DNA of 13,653 nucleotides. Source: Elusimicrobia bacterium RBG_16_66_12. Lineage in GTDB: Bacteria; Elusimicrobiota; Elusimicrobia; UBA1565; UBA9628. Below the pieces are notes generated by a model. That model ran no database searches. It was not told the DNA's origin and saw only the letters and a program-made list of their open reading frames with translations. Below, in pieces: positions 5,879-12,952 of the stretch; the first letter of the stretch is position 1; each line of letters starts with the position of its first letter. Where the stretch lies: positions 16,265-29,917 of the forward strand of contig MGUL01000118.1 in assembly GCA_001800005.1 (NCBI GenBank). The letters are read 5' to 3'. Position numbers and translations under genes: made by a program.

Positions 5879-6709
5879 GTGAGGCGCTCAGACTCGGCGC
5901 GTCGCGCTCGGTGGGAGATGGCCTCTGCGCCTGGATTTATGCCGGGAGATGTGCCCGAGGTTGCCGCGGGCTACTGGTGGGAGGCAGCCAATACCACGGG
6001 CTTCGGCACCACGGGCTTCCGCGTGCTCGAGGGTGGCGGACACACGACGTTCGATCTCATCCAGGCGACGGTCGCGAGCCAGCCGACGGCGCTGGCGGAG
6101 AACGGCGGGGTGCAGTTCAGGATGCGGGACTCCGGGGATCCGGATCCGTCCACTCTAGTCACTGCGGGGTCAGTCGTGGCTGGATGGACCGGCGCAACGG
6201 GCATGCTGGGATGGTTTCGGTTGCCGGACGCGAGCGGCGATATCACCGGCACCGTAACCCTGGTGCAGCACACTGACGGTCCACCAATCCGGAGAATGCA
6301 ACTGAACGGCATAACGGGCACGCCGGACCGCGTGGGGTGCCAAACGTCCACGGACGGCACTGCGAATGTCACAGAGCGAGCGGACAATACGGGCATTTTT
6401 ACGGGTTCTTCGTGGGTGTGGCTCGAATGCTACTTCGATCCGTTGTTCATTCTCGGCGGCTCTTTGGCGGCAGAGCGCGTGAAGATCTTTGCCAATTTGC
6501 TGCCTCAAACCATCACACTTACGGGCTCGGTGGGGACCACGCTGGCGGACTCGTCTAACGCTATCGCGATAGCGTGTTCCGTCGGAGGATTAGCGAACTC
6601 CGACACGACCGACTGGGCTGTCGCATACTACGCCAACGGCATCCCCTCGCTCGCCAACCGCGTGAGGCTCGCCAACCACCGCAACCCGACCGGGATCCTG
6701 CTCACCTGA
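5879..6709 (+). CDS. LamG / concanavalin A-like lectin-fold virion protein
   Basis: 276 residues from GTG 5879, with AGGGAG 9 nt upstream. ATG 5918 is an alternative start that would remove 13 basic residues. From residue 33 the pattern is that of a laminin-G/concanavalin A-like beta sandwich: WWEAANTTGF, then a TFDLIQATVASQPT stretch, GVQFRMRDSG, MLGWFRLP, SSWVWLECYFDP, RVKIFANLLPQTITL, and a last strand DWAVAYYANG followed by RVRLANHRNPTG. Such domains often bind glycans or form head or tail surface appendages. The middle of the gene (about 6300-6600) is clearly less GC-rich than its neighbours and uses rarer A/T-ending codons such as ATA. This suggests the gene was acquired as a module. 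The lectin fold is a pattern call, and the ligand is unknown. Confidence 0.75.
   Translation: MRRSDSARRARWEMASAPGFMPGDVPEVAAGYWWEAANTTGFGTTGFRVLEGGGHTTFDLIQATVASQPTALAENGGVQFRMRDSGDPDPSTLVTAGSVVAGWTGATGMLGWFRLPDASGDITGTVTLVQHTDGPPIRRMQLNGITGTPDRVGCQTSTDGTANVTERADNTGIFTGSSWVWLECYFDPLFILGGSLAAERVKIFANLLPQTITLTGSVGTTLADSSNAIAIACSVGGLANSDTTDWAVAYYANGIPSLANRVRLANHRNPTGILLT
6558..6575. repeat. Perfect 18-bp palindrome inside the lectin-like gene
   Basis: ACGCTATCGCGATAGCGT reads the same on both strands with no spacer. It lies within codons for Asn-Ala-Ile-Ala-Ile-Ala (residues 227-232) and is centred on TCGCGA. The second Ile uses ATA, a rare codon at this GC content, and this is what completes the symmetry. 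It could be a protein-binding site, a hairpin in the mRNA, or chance. Confidence 0.6.
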
Positions 6710-6715
6710 GGCGCC

Positions 6716-7459
6716 ATGTTCACCCGCACCCTCGCCCAATGGAAGACGCGCGTCTCTCGGCTCGCTGACATCGTCGGCCAGATCGGCACCGGCAGCACCT
6801 TCCGCTTTCAGACCGAGATCATCGACGAGTTCGGAGACGAGACCTACCGGCGCATGCGGGGCCTAGTCACGCGCAAGGGCTTCCGCGAGTTCCGCGTGGC
6901 CCAAGCAAAGGCCGCGCTGCCGACGACCGCCGTCAGCACTGGCGAGCAGTACGCGACCGTGGCCTATCCGACGGGAGCCATCGCGGTCGTGGGCATCGAT
7001 GTCTTGCAGAGCGGCCGCTGGCGGCGCCTGAAGCACCTCGACGGCTGGGGCGAGCGCCGGGACCACCAGGACAATCACCCCGCCGAGACCGAGCGCCCCT
7101 ACGCCTGGGATGTCATCAGCCACGGCAGCGTCGCGACCACGGTCTTGACGCCCGGCACCATCGGCATCTTCCCGATCCCGACGAGTGGCGATTACATGAT
7201 CTGGTCGCTACCCGATTGGACGAACATTGCGGGCAACGACACCTACTTGTTCCTGTACCGGGAGCAGTGCTGGTTCGATTACCACGTGGCGCAAGGGGTT
7301 CTCGAGTGCTGCATCCGCGACAACGATGCGCAGCGGCGCGCGTCTCTCGCCAGAGACATGAGCGACGAAGCAGTGATTGCGATCGGTGAGTTCACCGGCA
7401 TCGAGACCGAGGACGGGGTCGGCAGCTGGACGCGGGACGTCGAGCACTTTCACGGCTGA
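6716..7459 (+). CDS. Head-tail connector/adaptor-like protein
   Basis: 247 residues, ATG 6716 with GAGG 4 nt upstream and only 6 nt after the previous stop. The N-terminal helices (LAQWKTRVSRLADIVGQ, RFQTEIIDEFGDETYRRMRGLV) followed by a beta core (ATVAYPTGAIAVVGIDVLQSGRW, TIGIFPIPTSGDYMIWSLPDW) and C-terminal helices (about 180-230) fit the general plan of short-tailed phage adaptor proteins, which sit under the portal and recruit the tail nozzle. The call rests on segment order, length and gene order, not on a conserved signature, and other tail-completion proteins are possible. The stop TGA (7457-7459) is in the same frame as the next gene. Confidence 0.6.
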   Translation: MFTRTLAQWKTRVSRLADIVGQIGTGSTFRFQTEIIDEFGDETYRRMRGLVTRKGFREFRVAQAKAALPTTAVSTGEQYATVAYPTGAIAVVGIDVLQSGRWRRLKHLDGWGERRDHQDNHPAETERPYAWDVISHGSVATTVLTPGTIGIFPIPTSGDYMIWSLPDWTNIAGNDTYLFLYREQCWFDYHVAQGVLECCIRDNDAQRRASLARDMSDEAVIAIGEFTGIETEDGVGSWTRDVEHFHG

Positions 7460-7468
7460 GAGGGCTAT

Positions 7469-8992
7469 CTGACGCTCTTTCGCCCGCCCAAGAAGCTCCC
7501 CCGTGACACCCCGCCGCTGCTCGGTGGCGTGCTGCTCGGCGCGTTCAGCAGCCTGTTCGACGACCTGAAAGCCATCACGCGCAGCTTCGGCGACGTGAGC
7601 GTGGCCATCACGACCTACCGCGCCACGGCCGGCGAGACCAAGCGCGTCTCGCCACCGGCGGCAGGCATGGGCCTGGTGCTTCCGTCGCCCTCACCAGAGA
7701 ACCGCGGCAGCCGCATCAGCATCTTCATCGAGAATCCAGAGGGCTTGCTGCGCGTATTCGTCGCGCCCAATGCAGGCAACGATGCCACGGTCAACGGCCA
7801 GGAGATGGTCTCCTTCGCAGACGAGGGCCTGGTCGTTTTCGAGAGTAACGGCGTCAACCGGTGGAACGCGATCGCGGGTACCTTCGTCGGCGCGACGGGC
7901 GCCGCCAACGGGTACGCGAGTCTCAACGTCTACACGAGCGCGAGCTCGCCGATCACGTACACGACCGCCGCGGACATCCCCGCGGGGAACATCTTCACGC
8001 TGCACTTTTCGGGGCCCGGCGGGGGCGGGGGCGCGGGAGCGAGCGCGTGCGGCTCGACTGTTCCGCGCGGAGGCGGAGGCGGTGCCGGTGGCGCTCGACT
8101 GCCGCCCATCGTGGTGTCCCGAGCGGCCCTCATCGCGATGCTGCCCGTCGTGATCACGCTGCCCGCAGGTGGCGCTGGAGGTACCGGCGTCGCGCGCACG
8201 GCAGCGGGCATCACGGTCGGCGCGGACGGCGCGGTGGCCTCGGCCGACGCTACCATCTCTGCCAACGGCGTGGCTGTGTACACGGCCTTCCGCGGCGGCG
8301 GCGGGTCGGGAGGCAACGACGCCTCAGATGGCTCCGGCGGCGGCGGCGGCGGCTTATTCACGGCCGGCACCACGTCTACGACCGTGGGCACGGCGGGAGG
8401 ACGACCCTTGCCCGGCTCTGCCGCTAGCACGCTGGCCGTGGCTACCAACACCTCCACCTTCGGCGGCGGCTTCGGAGCCAACTCGGCCACGGCCAGCTCC
8501 GTCGGCGGGCCCTCGGTGTACGGCTGCGGCGGCGGCGGCGCGTCCTTCTCGTCGGCCTCTGCTGCTGGCGGGCAAACCGCGTACGGGGGAAGCGGCGGCG
8601 GGGCGGGCGGGGTCGGCAATGACGTCGGCGCGGCGGTCGACGGTTCCGCCGCGGGCGCCGTCTTTTCGATGGCTGGCTCCGCGGGGGGCGCGCTCGCCAA
8701 CGGAGGCACCGGCGCGGCCACGGGCGCGAGCGGCACCCCCGGGGTGGCCAGCGCCGAAGGTTACGGGGCCATCTGCGGTGGCGGTGGCGGTGGCGCCAAT
8801 GGCCTCTCCACGGTCTCCGGTGCGCGCAGTGTCACCGGCGGCAACGGTGGCGTAGGCGGCCAAGGTGGCGGCGGCGGTGGCGGCGGTGGTGGCGCCTTCG
8901 TGAACAATACGAGCGCGAGCAACACCGCGCTCGGGGGCAACGGGGGCAACGGCGGATCGGCGCAGCTCATCATCGTGGGCTTGCCAGGGTAA
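7469..8992 (+). CDS. Glycine-rich tail fibre/adhesin-like protein
   Basis: About 507 residues if it starts at CTG 7469. That codon has GAGAGGG 4 nt upstream, and the text after it (TLFRPPKKLPRDTPPLLGG) reads as protein. The first standard start is GTG 7529, which has no Shine-Dalgarno site. Residues about 20-140 form a beta domain typical of phage fibres (SRISIFIENPEGLLRVFVAP, DATVNGQ, VVFESNGVNRWNAIAG). From about 182 to the end the chain is glycine-rich, with many GGGGG runs split by Ala/Ser/Thr stretches and a more ordinary segment (LPPIVVSRAALIAML). Such regions can pack as polyglycine-II helices in phage adhesins and bind host surface receptors. The composition and the N-terminal domain support a fibre or adhesin. 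The receptor is unknown. Confidence 0.75.
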   Translation: MTLFRPPKKLPRDTPPLLGGVLLGAFSSLFDDLKAITRSFGDVSVAITTYRATAGETKRVSPPAAGMGLVLPSPSPENRGSRISIFIENPEGLLRVFVAPNAGNDATVNGQEMVSFADEGLVVFESNGVNRWNAIAGTFVGATGAANGYASLNVYTSASSPITYTTAADIPAGNIFTLHFSGPGGGGGAGASACGSTVPRGGGGGAGGARLPPIVVSRAALIAMLPVVITLPAGGAGGTGVARTAAGITVGADGAVASADATISANGVAVYTAFRGGGGSGGNDASDGSGGGGGGLFTAGTTSTTVGTAGGRPLPGSAASTLAVATNTSTFGGGFGANSATASSVGGPSVYGCGGGGASFSSASAAGGQTAYGGSGGGAGGVGNDVGAAVDGSAAGAVFSMAGSAGGALANGGTGAATGASGTPGVASAEGYGAICGGGGGGANGLSTVSGARSVTGGNGGVGGQGGGGGGGGGGAFVNNTSASNTALGGNGGNGGSAQLIIVGLPG

Positions 8993-9024
8993 CAACGGGA
9001 CAGGGAGAGAGAAGACCATGAACC

Positions 9025-9291
9025 ATGACGCCGGAGACGACCTTGCTCAACTACGCCCTCCGAATGCTTTCGGAAGGGCGCTGGGGTGGCTTCTGTGCAG
9101 CGACAGCTATCTGGCTGGTCTATCGACAGAGACGCTACTCGAGAGAGCTTGCGGCAAGGCAGCAGCAGCGAGAATTGCGCTTAGTCAACGAGACGTGGCG
9201 GACAGCCTTCGAGACTGTGCTGCGCGAGCAACCGCGGAGGCTGCGCGACTTGGTGGACGATACCGACAGCGAGTCGTCGCACACGCCGTGA
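9025..9291 (+). CDS. Small single-pass membrane protein with helical tail
   Basis: 88 residues from ATG 9025. A short N-terminal helix is followed by one membrane segment (about 19-33, WGGFCAATAIWLVY), then a basic cluster RQRRYSRELAARQQQREL and an amphipathic helix (NETWRTAFETVLREQPRRL). This topology (membrane anchor, then coiled-coil-like helix) suits an i-spanin-like or holin-associated phage protein, but no family is recognised. A second ATG at 9018 opens a frame through the same DNA. I prefer 9025 because its product has a coherent membrane and helix layout, while the other frame reads as low-information Ala/Arg sequence. The GGGAG at 9003-9007 could serve either start. It lies between the fibre gene and the lone lipoprotein. 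Confidence 0.6.
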   Translation: MTPETTLLNYALRMLSEGRWGGFCAATAIWLVYRQRRYSRELAARQQQRELRLVNETWRTAFETVLREQPRRLRDLVDDTDSESSHTP

Positions 9292-9395
9292 GCGATACCG
9301 TGAGGATGGCCCAGCTCGAAAAAGACCAGGAGCACCGCGAGCTCCTGCATCCCTTGCGCAAGACCGGGCAGTACACCCTCCCCCAACAAGGCTAG
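9288..9395 (+). CDS. Possible coupled 35-residue peptide
   Basis: GTG 9288 overlaps the stop of the membrane-protein gene as GTGA, the same arrangement seen twice in the lysis cassette. The peptide (SDTVRMAQLEKDQEHRELLH...) is charged and helical with a short C-terminal tail. It is in the same frame as the long open frame from ATG 9018, so it could instead be that frame's C-terminus. Its small size leaves the call uncertain. Confidence 0.3.
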   Translation: MSDTVRMAQLEKDQEHRELLHPLRKTGQYTLPQQG

Positions 9396-9396
9396 A

Positions 9397-9437
9397 CCCG
9401 CCGATCACTGCTCCGGGGGGAAGAGCGGACGGGCGGG
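9397..9437. terminator. Hairpin between convergent units
   Basis: CCCGCC (9397-9402) pairs with GGCGGG (9432-9437), and an inner GCTC/GAGC pair (9410-9413 with 9423-9426) lies inside. It is just downstream of the plus-strand small genes and faces the minus-strand lipoprotein gene, whose stop is at 9513-9515. No T-tract follows on the plus strand, so termination is an inference from position. I see nothing else in 9438-9512. Confidence 0.3.
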
Positions 9438-9512
9438 CCTATCGAGCCTGAGCGTATCACCGGTGCAATGGCTGGGACTGTGACGTATTGCCCCGCGGGT
9501 CACCCCTGGGGG

Positions 9513-9794
9513 TTACTTCGGGACGCGGCAGTCGAAGCGCTCCGCTTTGCGCAAGCCAAACATCTCCGGGTAGGCAGAGATCACCGGGTCAGTGCCCATT
9601 CTGACGGCCGTCTCGCAGATGAAAGTGTCGACCAATTCCAGCCCACGCGCCTGGCCCGTCAGGGTGTCGATGGCCACGAGCAGCGACCGCGATGCCCCGG
9701 GAGCCGTGGCATGTGGGGCAGTGTCGGTGTCCGGGGCCGCGACAGTGGATTCACCGGCGCAGGCAGCGAGCAGCAGCAGAGCAACGAGCCTCAT
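9513..9794 (-). CDS. Small lipoprotein, lone minus-strand gene (moron-like)
   Basis: 93 residues from ATG 9794 to TAA at 9513-9515. A very short lipoprotein signal (Arg2, then LVALLLLAAC) puts the modified cysteine at residue 12. About 25 residues of Thr/Ala/Asp/Pro linker follow, then a compact domain (SLLVAIDTLTGQARGLELVDTFIC..., residues 37-93) with two more Cys (60 and 89) that could form a disulfide. It should sit on the periplasmic side of the inner or outer membrane. It is the only minus-strand gene within the virion operon and diverges from the nozzle gene with motif C between them. A single lipoprotein gene set against the operon is the layout of phage morons such as superinfection-exclusion lipoproteins. 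A second spanin is the alternative. The function is inferred from context only. Confidence 0.72.
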   Translation of the reverse strand: MRLVALLLLAACAGESTVAAPDTDTAPHATAPGASRSLLVAIDTLTGQARGLELVDTFICETAVRMGTDPVISAYPEMFGLRKAERFDCRVPK

Positions 9795-9845
9795 GCCCCG
9801 ACAGAACGGACGGCGCCCGCGTCACTTGAGCGTCCCTACGTCAGA

Positions 9846-9906
9846 TTGACGGGCTCCTCTCTTGACGTGGGTCATATTTGACCCGGACCGAATCGGAGAA
9901 TAGGCT
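9846..9906 (+). promoter_or_regulatory. 16-bp dyad element copy C with phased TTGAC boxes
   Basis: GGGTCATATTTGACCC at 9869-9884 has perfect 6-bp arms (GGGTCA/TGACCC). TTGAC occurs at 9846-9850, 9862-9866 and 9878-9882, exactly 16 bp apart. A further CGTCA-gat-TGACG dyad covers 9839-9851. The last TTGACC is 17 bp from TAGGCT (9901-9906), a possible weak -10 box that runs into the nozzle gene's AGGGGA. The element lies between the divergent starts at 9794 (-) and 9917 (+). Confidence 0.6.
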
Positions 9907-9916
9907 AGGGGACCGA

Positions 9917-12900
9917 ATGACCCTCACGCGCTACGCCCTCGACGGCGGGGCCAACAGTGCTGCTGCCCGGCGCATCCTGCCTCCCGAGGGTCTGATCCGT
10001 CGCGCGGTGAACCTTCGCCTCCGTCGCGACAACGAACTCGAGCAGCGCCCGGGCTTTACCGCGCTCGACATGGGCATCATGGAGGCGAGCGCGACGTTCA
10101 CCGCGCGCATCCACGATCTGTTTTCGTTCCAAGGGCGCCTGTTTGGTTTTGGTTCGAGCACGACCCTGAGCATCGACACGAACCTGCAGATGTTCGAATT
10201 TGTGGGCGCCGCGGAGGGCTGGCGCGCCCTCAACGACGTGCTGAAGCCATTGCCGATCGCCACGGATGTGCGCGACGTCGCCGTCACTCCCGAGGTCGAA
10301 AACGGCGTGTTCACGATGACCCTGGCCGCTAACAACGGCATCCTTGTGACGGCCTTCGATTCGGTGGGCACCGCCAGCGGGGTGAGCGACTCGTTCGGCG
10401 TAGTAGTGCGCGCGAGCGACGACGCGACGCTCGTAGTAAAAAACCTGAAGGACAGCGCGACACGCATGCTGCGTCCAGTAGTGATGTTGCTCGCGAGCGG
10501 TCTGTTTGCGGTCGTCGGCGTCACCGTCACGGGAAATCAGCTCAATGTGCGCACGTTCGACGCGAGCACCGGGGAAGACTTCTCGGCGCGCACGATCCTC
10601 TACACGACGGACTCGGTCAACTTCGCCGCGGCAGCAGTGCTCGGAGCGCCCGGTGGCTACGTCACCGTGGGCACGCTCGCGGGCGACCTGGTCATTCGCC
10701 ATTATAATGACAGCCACGTTCAGCAGATGACCGTGACCAAGGCGGGCATCGCCGTGGTGAACCTGGCCATCGCAGCCAATGGCCCGCAAGACCGCATCAC
10801 CGTTTGCTACGTCACGGCCACGACGAACGTGCCGCGCGCGCTTACGATCCAGCTGACCAATGGCGCCACGGTGACGGGTCCTACCATCATCACCACGCCG
10901 GAAACGATAACCAGCAACATCTCGGTCAAGTACCACACGACCGCGAGCAGGGACTTCACGATCGCGCTCGATATCAATACCATCACCCCTCGCACGGTCT
11001 ATGGGTTCACGGTCAACGACACCCACAGCACGTTACCCGGTGGCTCGTCGACGGTCACCTTTTCAGCGACCAATGCGCAGCTCTCGACCGAGGTGCTAGA
11101 CCTCGACCCAACAGGGGTGAGCTCGTCTTTTGTTGCCGGCTACGGCTTCATCAACGGGGCCACCGATCAGAAGGTAACGGTGGGTTTCGGCAGCGGCCGC
11201 CCCATGTTTTTCAAAGATTTCGGCACGGCGACGAGCGGTGTGCCAACGCGCCTCGGCTCGCACGTGCAGGACGCCGTCACGGGCTACTATTACATGACCA
11301 CGATGGTAGCCGTGACGGGATCGTTTCTCGGCATGGCCACCGAGTACCGTGCGGGTTCGTTGCGGCGCAGGCAGGTTGCCGTGCTCGGAGGCCTGGCGCT
11401 GATCGCAAACGGCGTGCCGCTCATCACCGATGGCAGGAGCGCCGTAGAGAGCGGCTGGGGTGAGGCTCCGCTCATCCTGACCGCCACACCCAGCGTGGGC
11501 GCGGGCAGCGTGCAGAGCTCGGCGGAATACTTCGTTCAGGTGCACGCCGAATGGGTGGACTCGCGCGGCAACGTGCATTCTGGCCCCGTATCGAAGGTTT
11601 TCGCCCTGACCACAGGCGCAGCCGACAACGTCATCACGGTGACCGTCGCGGGCTTGCATTCGCTTCGAGGCAATGGTGTTTTGAGCGAGGCAACGGCGTA
11701 TCGACTGGTGTTTTTCCGCACCGCCGCGCTCGCTGACGGGAGCACCGGTGAAAACCTGTACCGCGAGACAGAGGTAACGGTCGCGCTCACCGGTGGGCTC
11801 GGCGCATCCATCGTTGGAGTGCTCACGCTATCGGATAATGCCCTTCGGGCCATCGGCACGACCATCTACACCCAGAGCCAAACGCCGGTGAGCAACCAGG
11901 CGCCGCCGCCCTGCCGTTACGTCTGGCCGCTCAATGACCGCGCGGGAGTCGCGGGGCTGCCACGGGCTGAACAAATCCTCGAGAGCAAGCTCTTGTTTCC
12001 GGGCGAAGCCGTGGCGTTCACCGATACGGATCTCGTCCAGTATCAGGTCCGCGCGAGTGAAGATGTCCTCGGCATCGCGCGGCTCGGGTCCGGACGGGTG
12101 GCGTTCACGAGCCGGGAAATCCACCTTTGGGAGGGGGAGGGCCCCGACCACTCGGGGCAGGGCGAATTCAGCTACGCCGGCTGCTTGTCCAACGAGGGCG
12201 GACTCGTCGATGCCGACGGCTGGCGGAGCCTGTGCGAGACGGACGAGGGCACGTTTTTCCAGCGCGAGTTCGACCAGCTTTGCATGCTCACCAAGGGCGG
12301 CGGTGTCGATCGCAAGGTGGGCGAAGCCGTGCGCGACGAGCTCGTGGCGTATCCCGTGGTGGTGGCGACGACGTTCCTGCGCCGCTCGCACCAGGTCGCG
12401 TTTGCGCTCCAAAACGCCGCGGGCAATGACGGTGAGGTGCTGGTCTATGACCTGCGCCGCAAGCAGTGGTTCGTCGATGACGTCGGGGTCGTCGATGCAC
12501 TGGCGGAATACCAGGGCAGGCTCGTCTACTGCACGCGTGCGGGCGCCGTGCACCAGCAGGATGCTTTGCCGGGCACGGGTGCGATGCCGACCCAGGTGCT
12601 CGACACCTTCGATTTCGACTTCGGCTCGGGGCAGAGCTGGGGAGCCATCATCAGCGCGGGCATGGTGGGCGAGTACGTCGCGGACACGACCCTCGCGCTC
12701 AGCATCACCTACGACTCGGGCCTGAGCTACACGGCGATCGGCAGCTGGGCTGTCACCGCGGCCAATGGCTACAGCGCGGGCAAGATCGTGAGCGTAAAGA
12801 AGGCCATCCCCGATCCGCGCTGCTCGCGCTTCGGCCTGCGCTGGACGCTATCTGGCTCGAGCGGCTCGGCGGGGCTGCGCATCAACGAGATCACACTCGA

Positions 12901-12952
12901 GACCGAGACGGCTCCCGGCATGTCCCGGCTGCCAGCGAGGGACACGCAATAA
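9917..12952 (+). CDS. Large tail nozzle-like / tail-hub virion protein
   Basis: 1011 residues from ATG 9917, with AGGGGA 4 nt upstream. An in-frame TTG at 9878 lies inside motif C and is not needed. The N-terminus (GGANSAAARRILPPEGLIRRAVNL, then RRDNELEQRPGF at 35-47) resembles the opening of podovirus nozzle (T7 gp12-like) proteins, which list the components and then enter a propeller-like beta domain. Long Thr/Val-rich strand repeats fill residues 80-640. The last third has propeller-type segments: VLGIARLGSGRVAFTSREIHLWEG, GEVLVYDLRRKQWFVDD and VDALAEYQGRLVYCTRAGAVH. The end is a beta domain (LRINEITLETE). It would form the tail tip tube through which DNA leaves. The next gene overlaps it by one base (TAATG). 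A generic tail protein remains possible. Confidence 0.6.
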   Translation: MTLTRYALDGGANSAAARRILPPEGLIRRAVNLRLRRDNELEQRPGFTALDMGIMEASATFTARIHDLFSFQGRLFGFGSSTTLSIDTNLQMFEFVGAAEGWRALNDVLKPLPIATDVRDVAVTPEVENGVFTMTLAANNGILVTAFDSVGTASGVSDSFGVVVRASDDATLVVKNLKDSATRMLRPVVMLLASGLFAVVGVTVTGNQLNVRTFDASTGEDFSARTILYTTDSVNFAAAAVLGAPGGYVTVGTLAGDLVIRHYNDSHVQQMTVTKAGIAVVNLAIAANGPQDRITVCYVTATTNVPRALTIQLTNGATVTGPTIITTPETITSNISVKYHTTASRDFTIALDINTITPRTVYGFTVNDTHSTLPGGSSTVTFSATNAQLSTEVLDLDPTGVSSSFVAGYGFINGATDQKVTVGFGSGRPMFFKDFGTATSGVPTRLGSHVQDAVTGYYYMTTMVAVTGSFLGMATEYRAGSLRRRQVAVLGGLALIANGVPLITDGRSAVESGWGEAPLILTATPSVGAGSVQSSAEYFVQVHAEWVDSRGNVHSGPVSKVFALTTGAADNVITVTVAGLHSLRGNGVLSEATAYRLVFFRTAALADGSTGENLYRETEVTVALTGGLGASIVGVLTLSDNALRAIGTTIYTQSQTPVSNQAPPPCRYVWPLNDRAGVAGLPRAEQILESKLLFPGEAVAFTDTDLVQYQVRASEDVLGIARLGSGRVAFTSREIHLWEGEGPDHSGQGEFSYAGCLSNEGGLVDADGWRSLCETDEGTFFQREFDQLCMLTKGGGVDRKVGEAVRDELVAYPVVVATTFLRRSHQVAFALQNAAGNDGEVLVYDLRRKQWFVDDVGVVDALAEYQGRLVYCTRAGAVHQQDALPGTGAMPTQVLDTFDFDFGSGQSWGAIISAGMVGEYVADTTLALSITYDSGLSYTAIGSWAVTAANGYSAGKIVSVKKAIPDPRCSRFGLRWTLSGSSGSAGLRINEITLETETAPGMSRLPARDTQ

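Noticed and set aside
6136..6147. GGATCCGGATCC palindrome
   Set aside because: It is a short tandem of one hexamer encoding Asp-Pro-Asp-Pro, so it is likely a by-product of coding.
7930..8736. A proline-rich 268-residue open frame on the minus strand
   Set aside because: It is the complement of glycine codons (GGC/GGT read as GCC/ACC or CCG) in the fibre gene.
8020..8985. GGC/GGT runs as a minisatellite or CRISPR-like repeat
   Set aside because: There is no fixed repeat unit or spacer length. The pattern follows from glycine codons in one open frame.
1427..9906. Firm sigma-70 promoters built on the TTGACC of each 16-bp element
   Set aside because: The -10 boxes at 17 bp are weak for A and C and absent for B, and transcription would start on or within the ribosome site. 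I kept the element as regulatory without a sigma assignment.
9878..9916. TTG 9878 as the start of the nozzle-like gene
   Set aside because: It lies inside the 16-bp element, and ATG 9917 has a good AGGGGA site.
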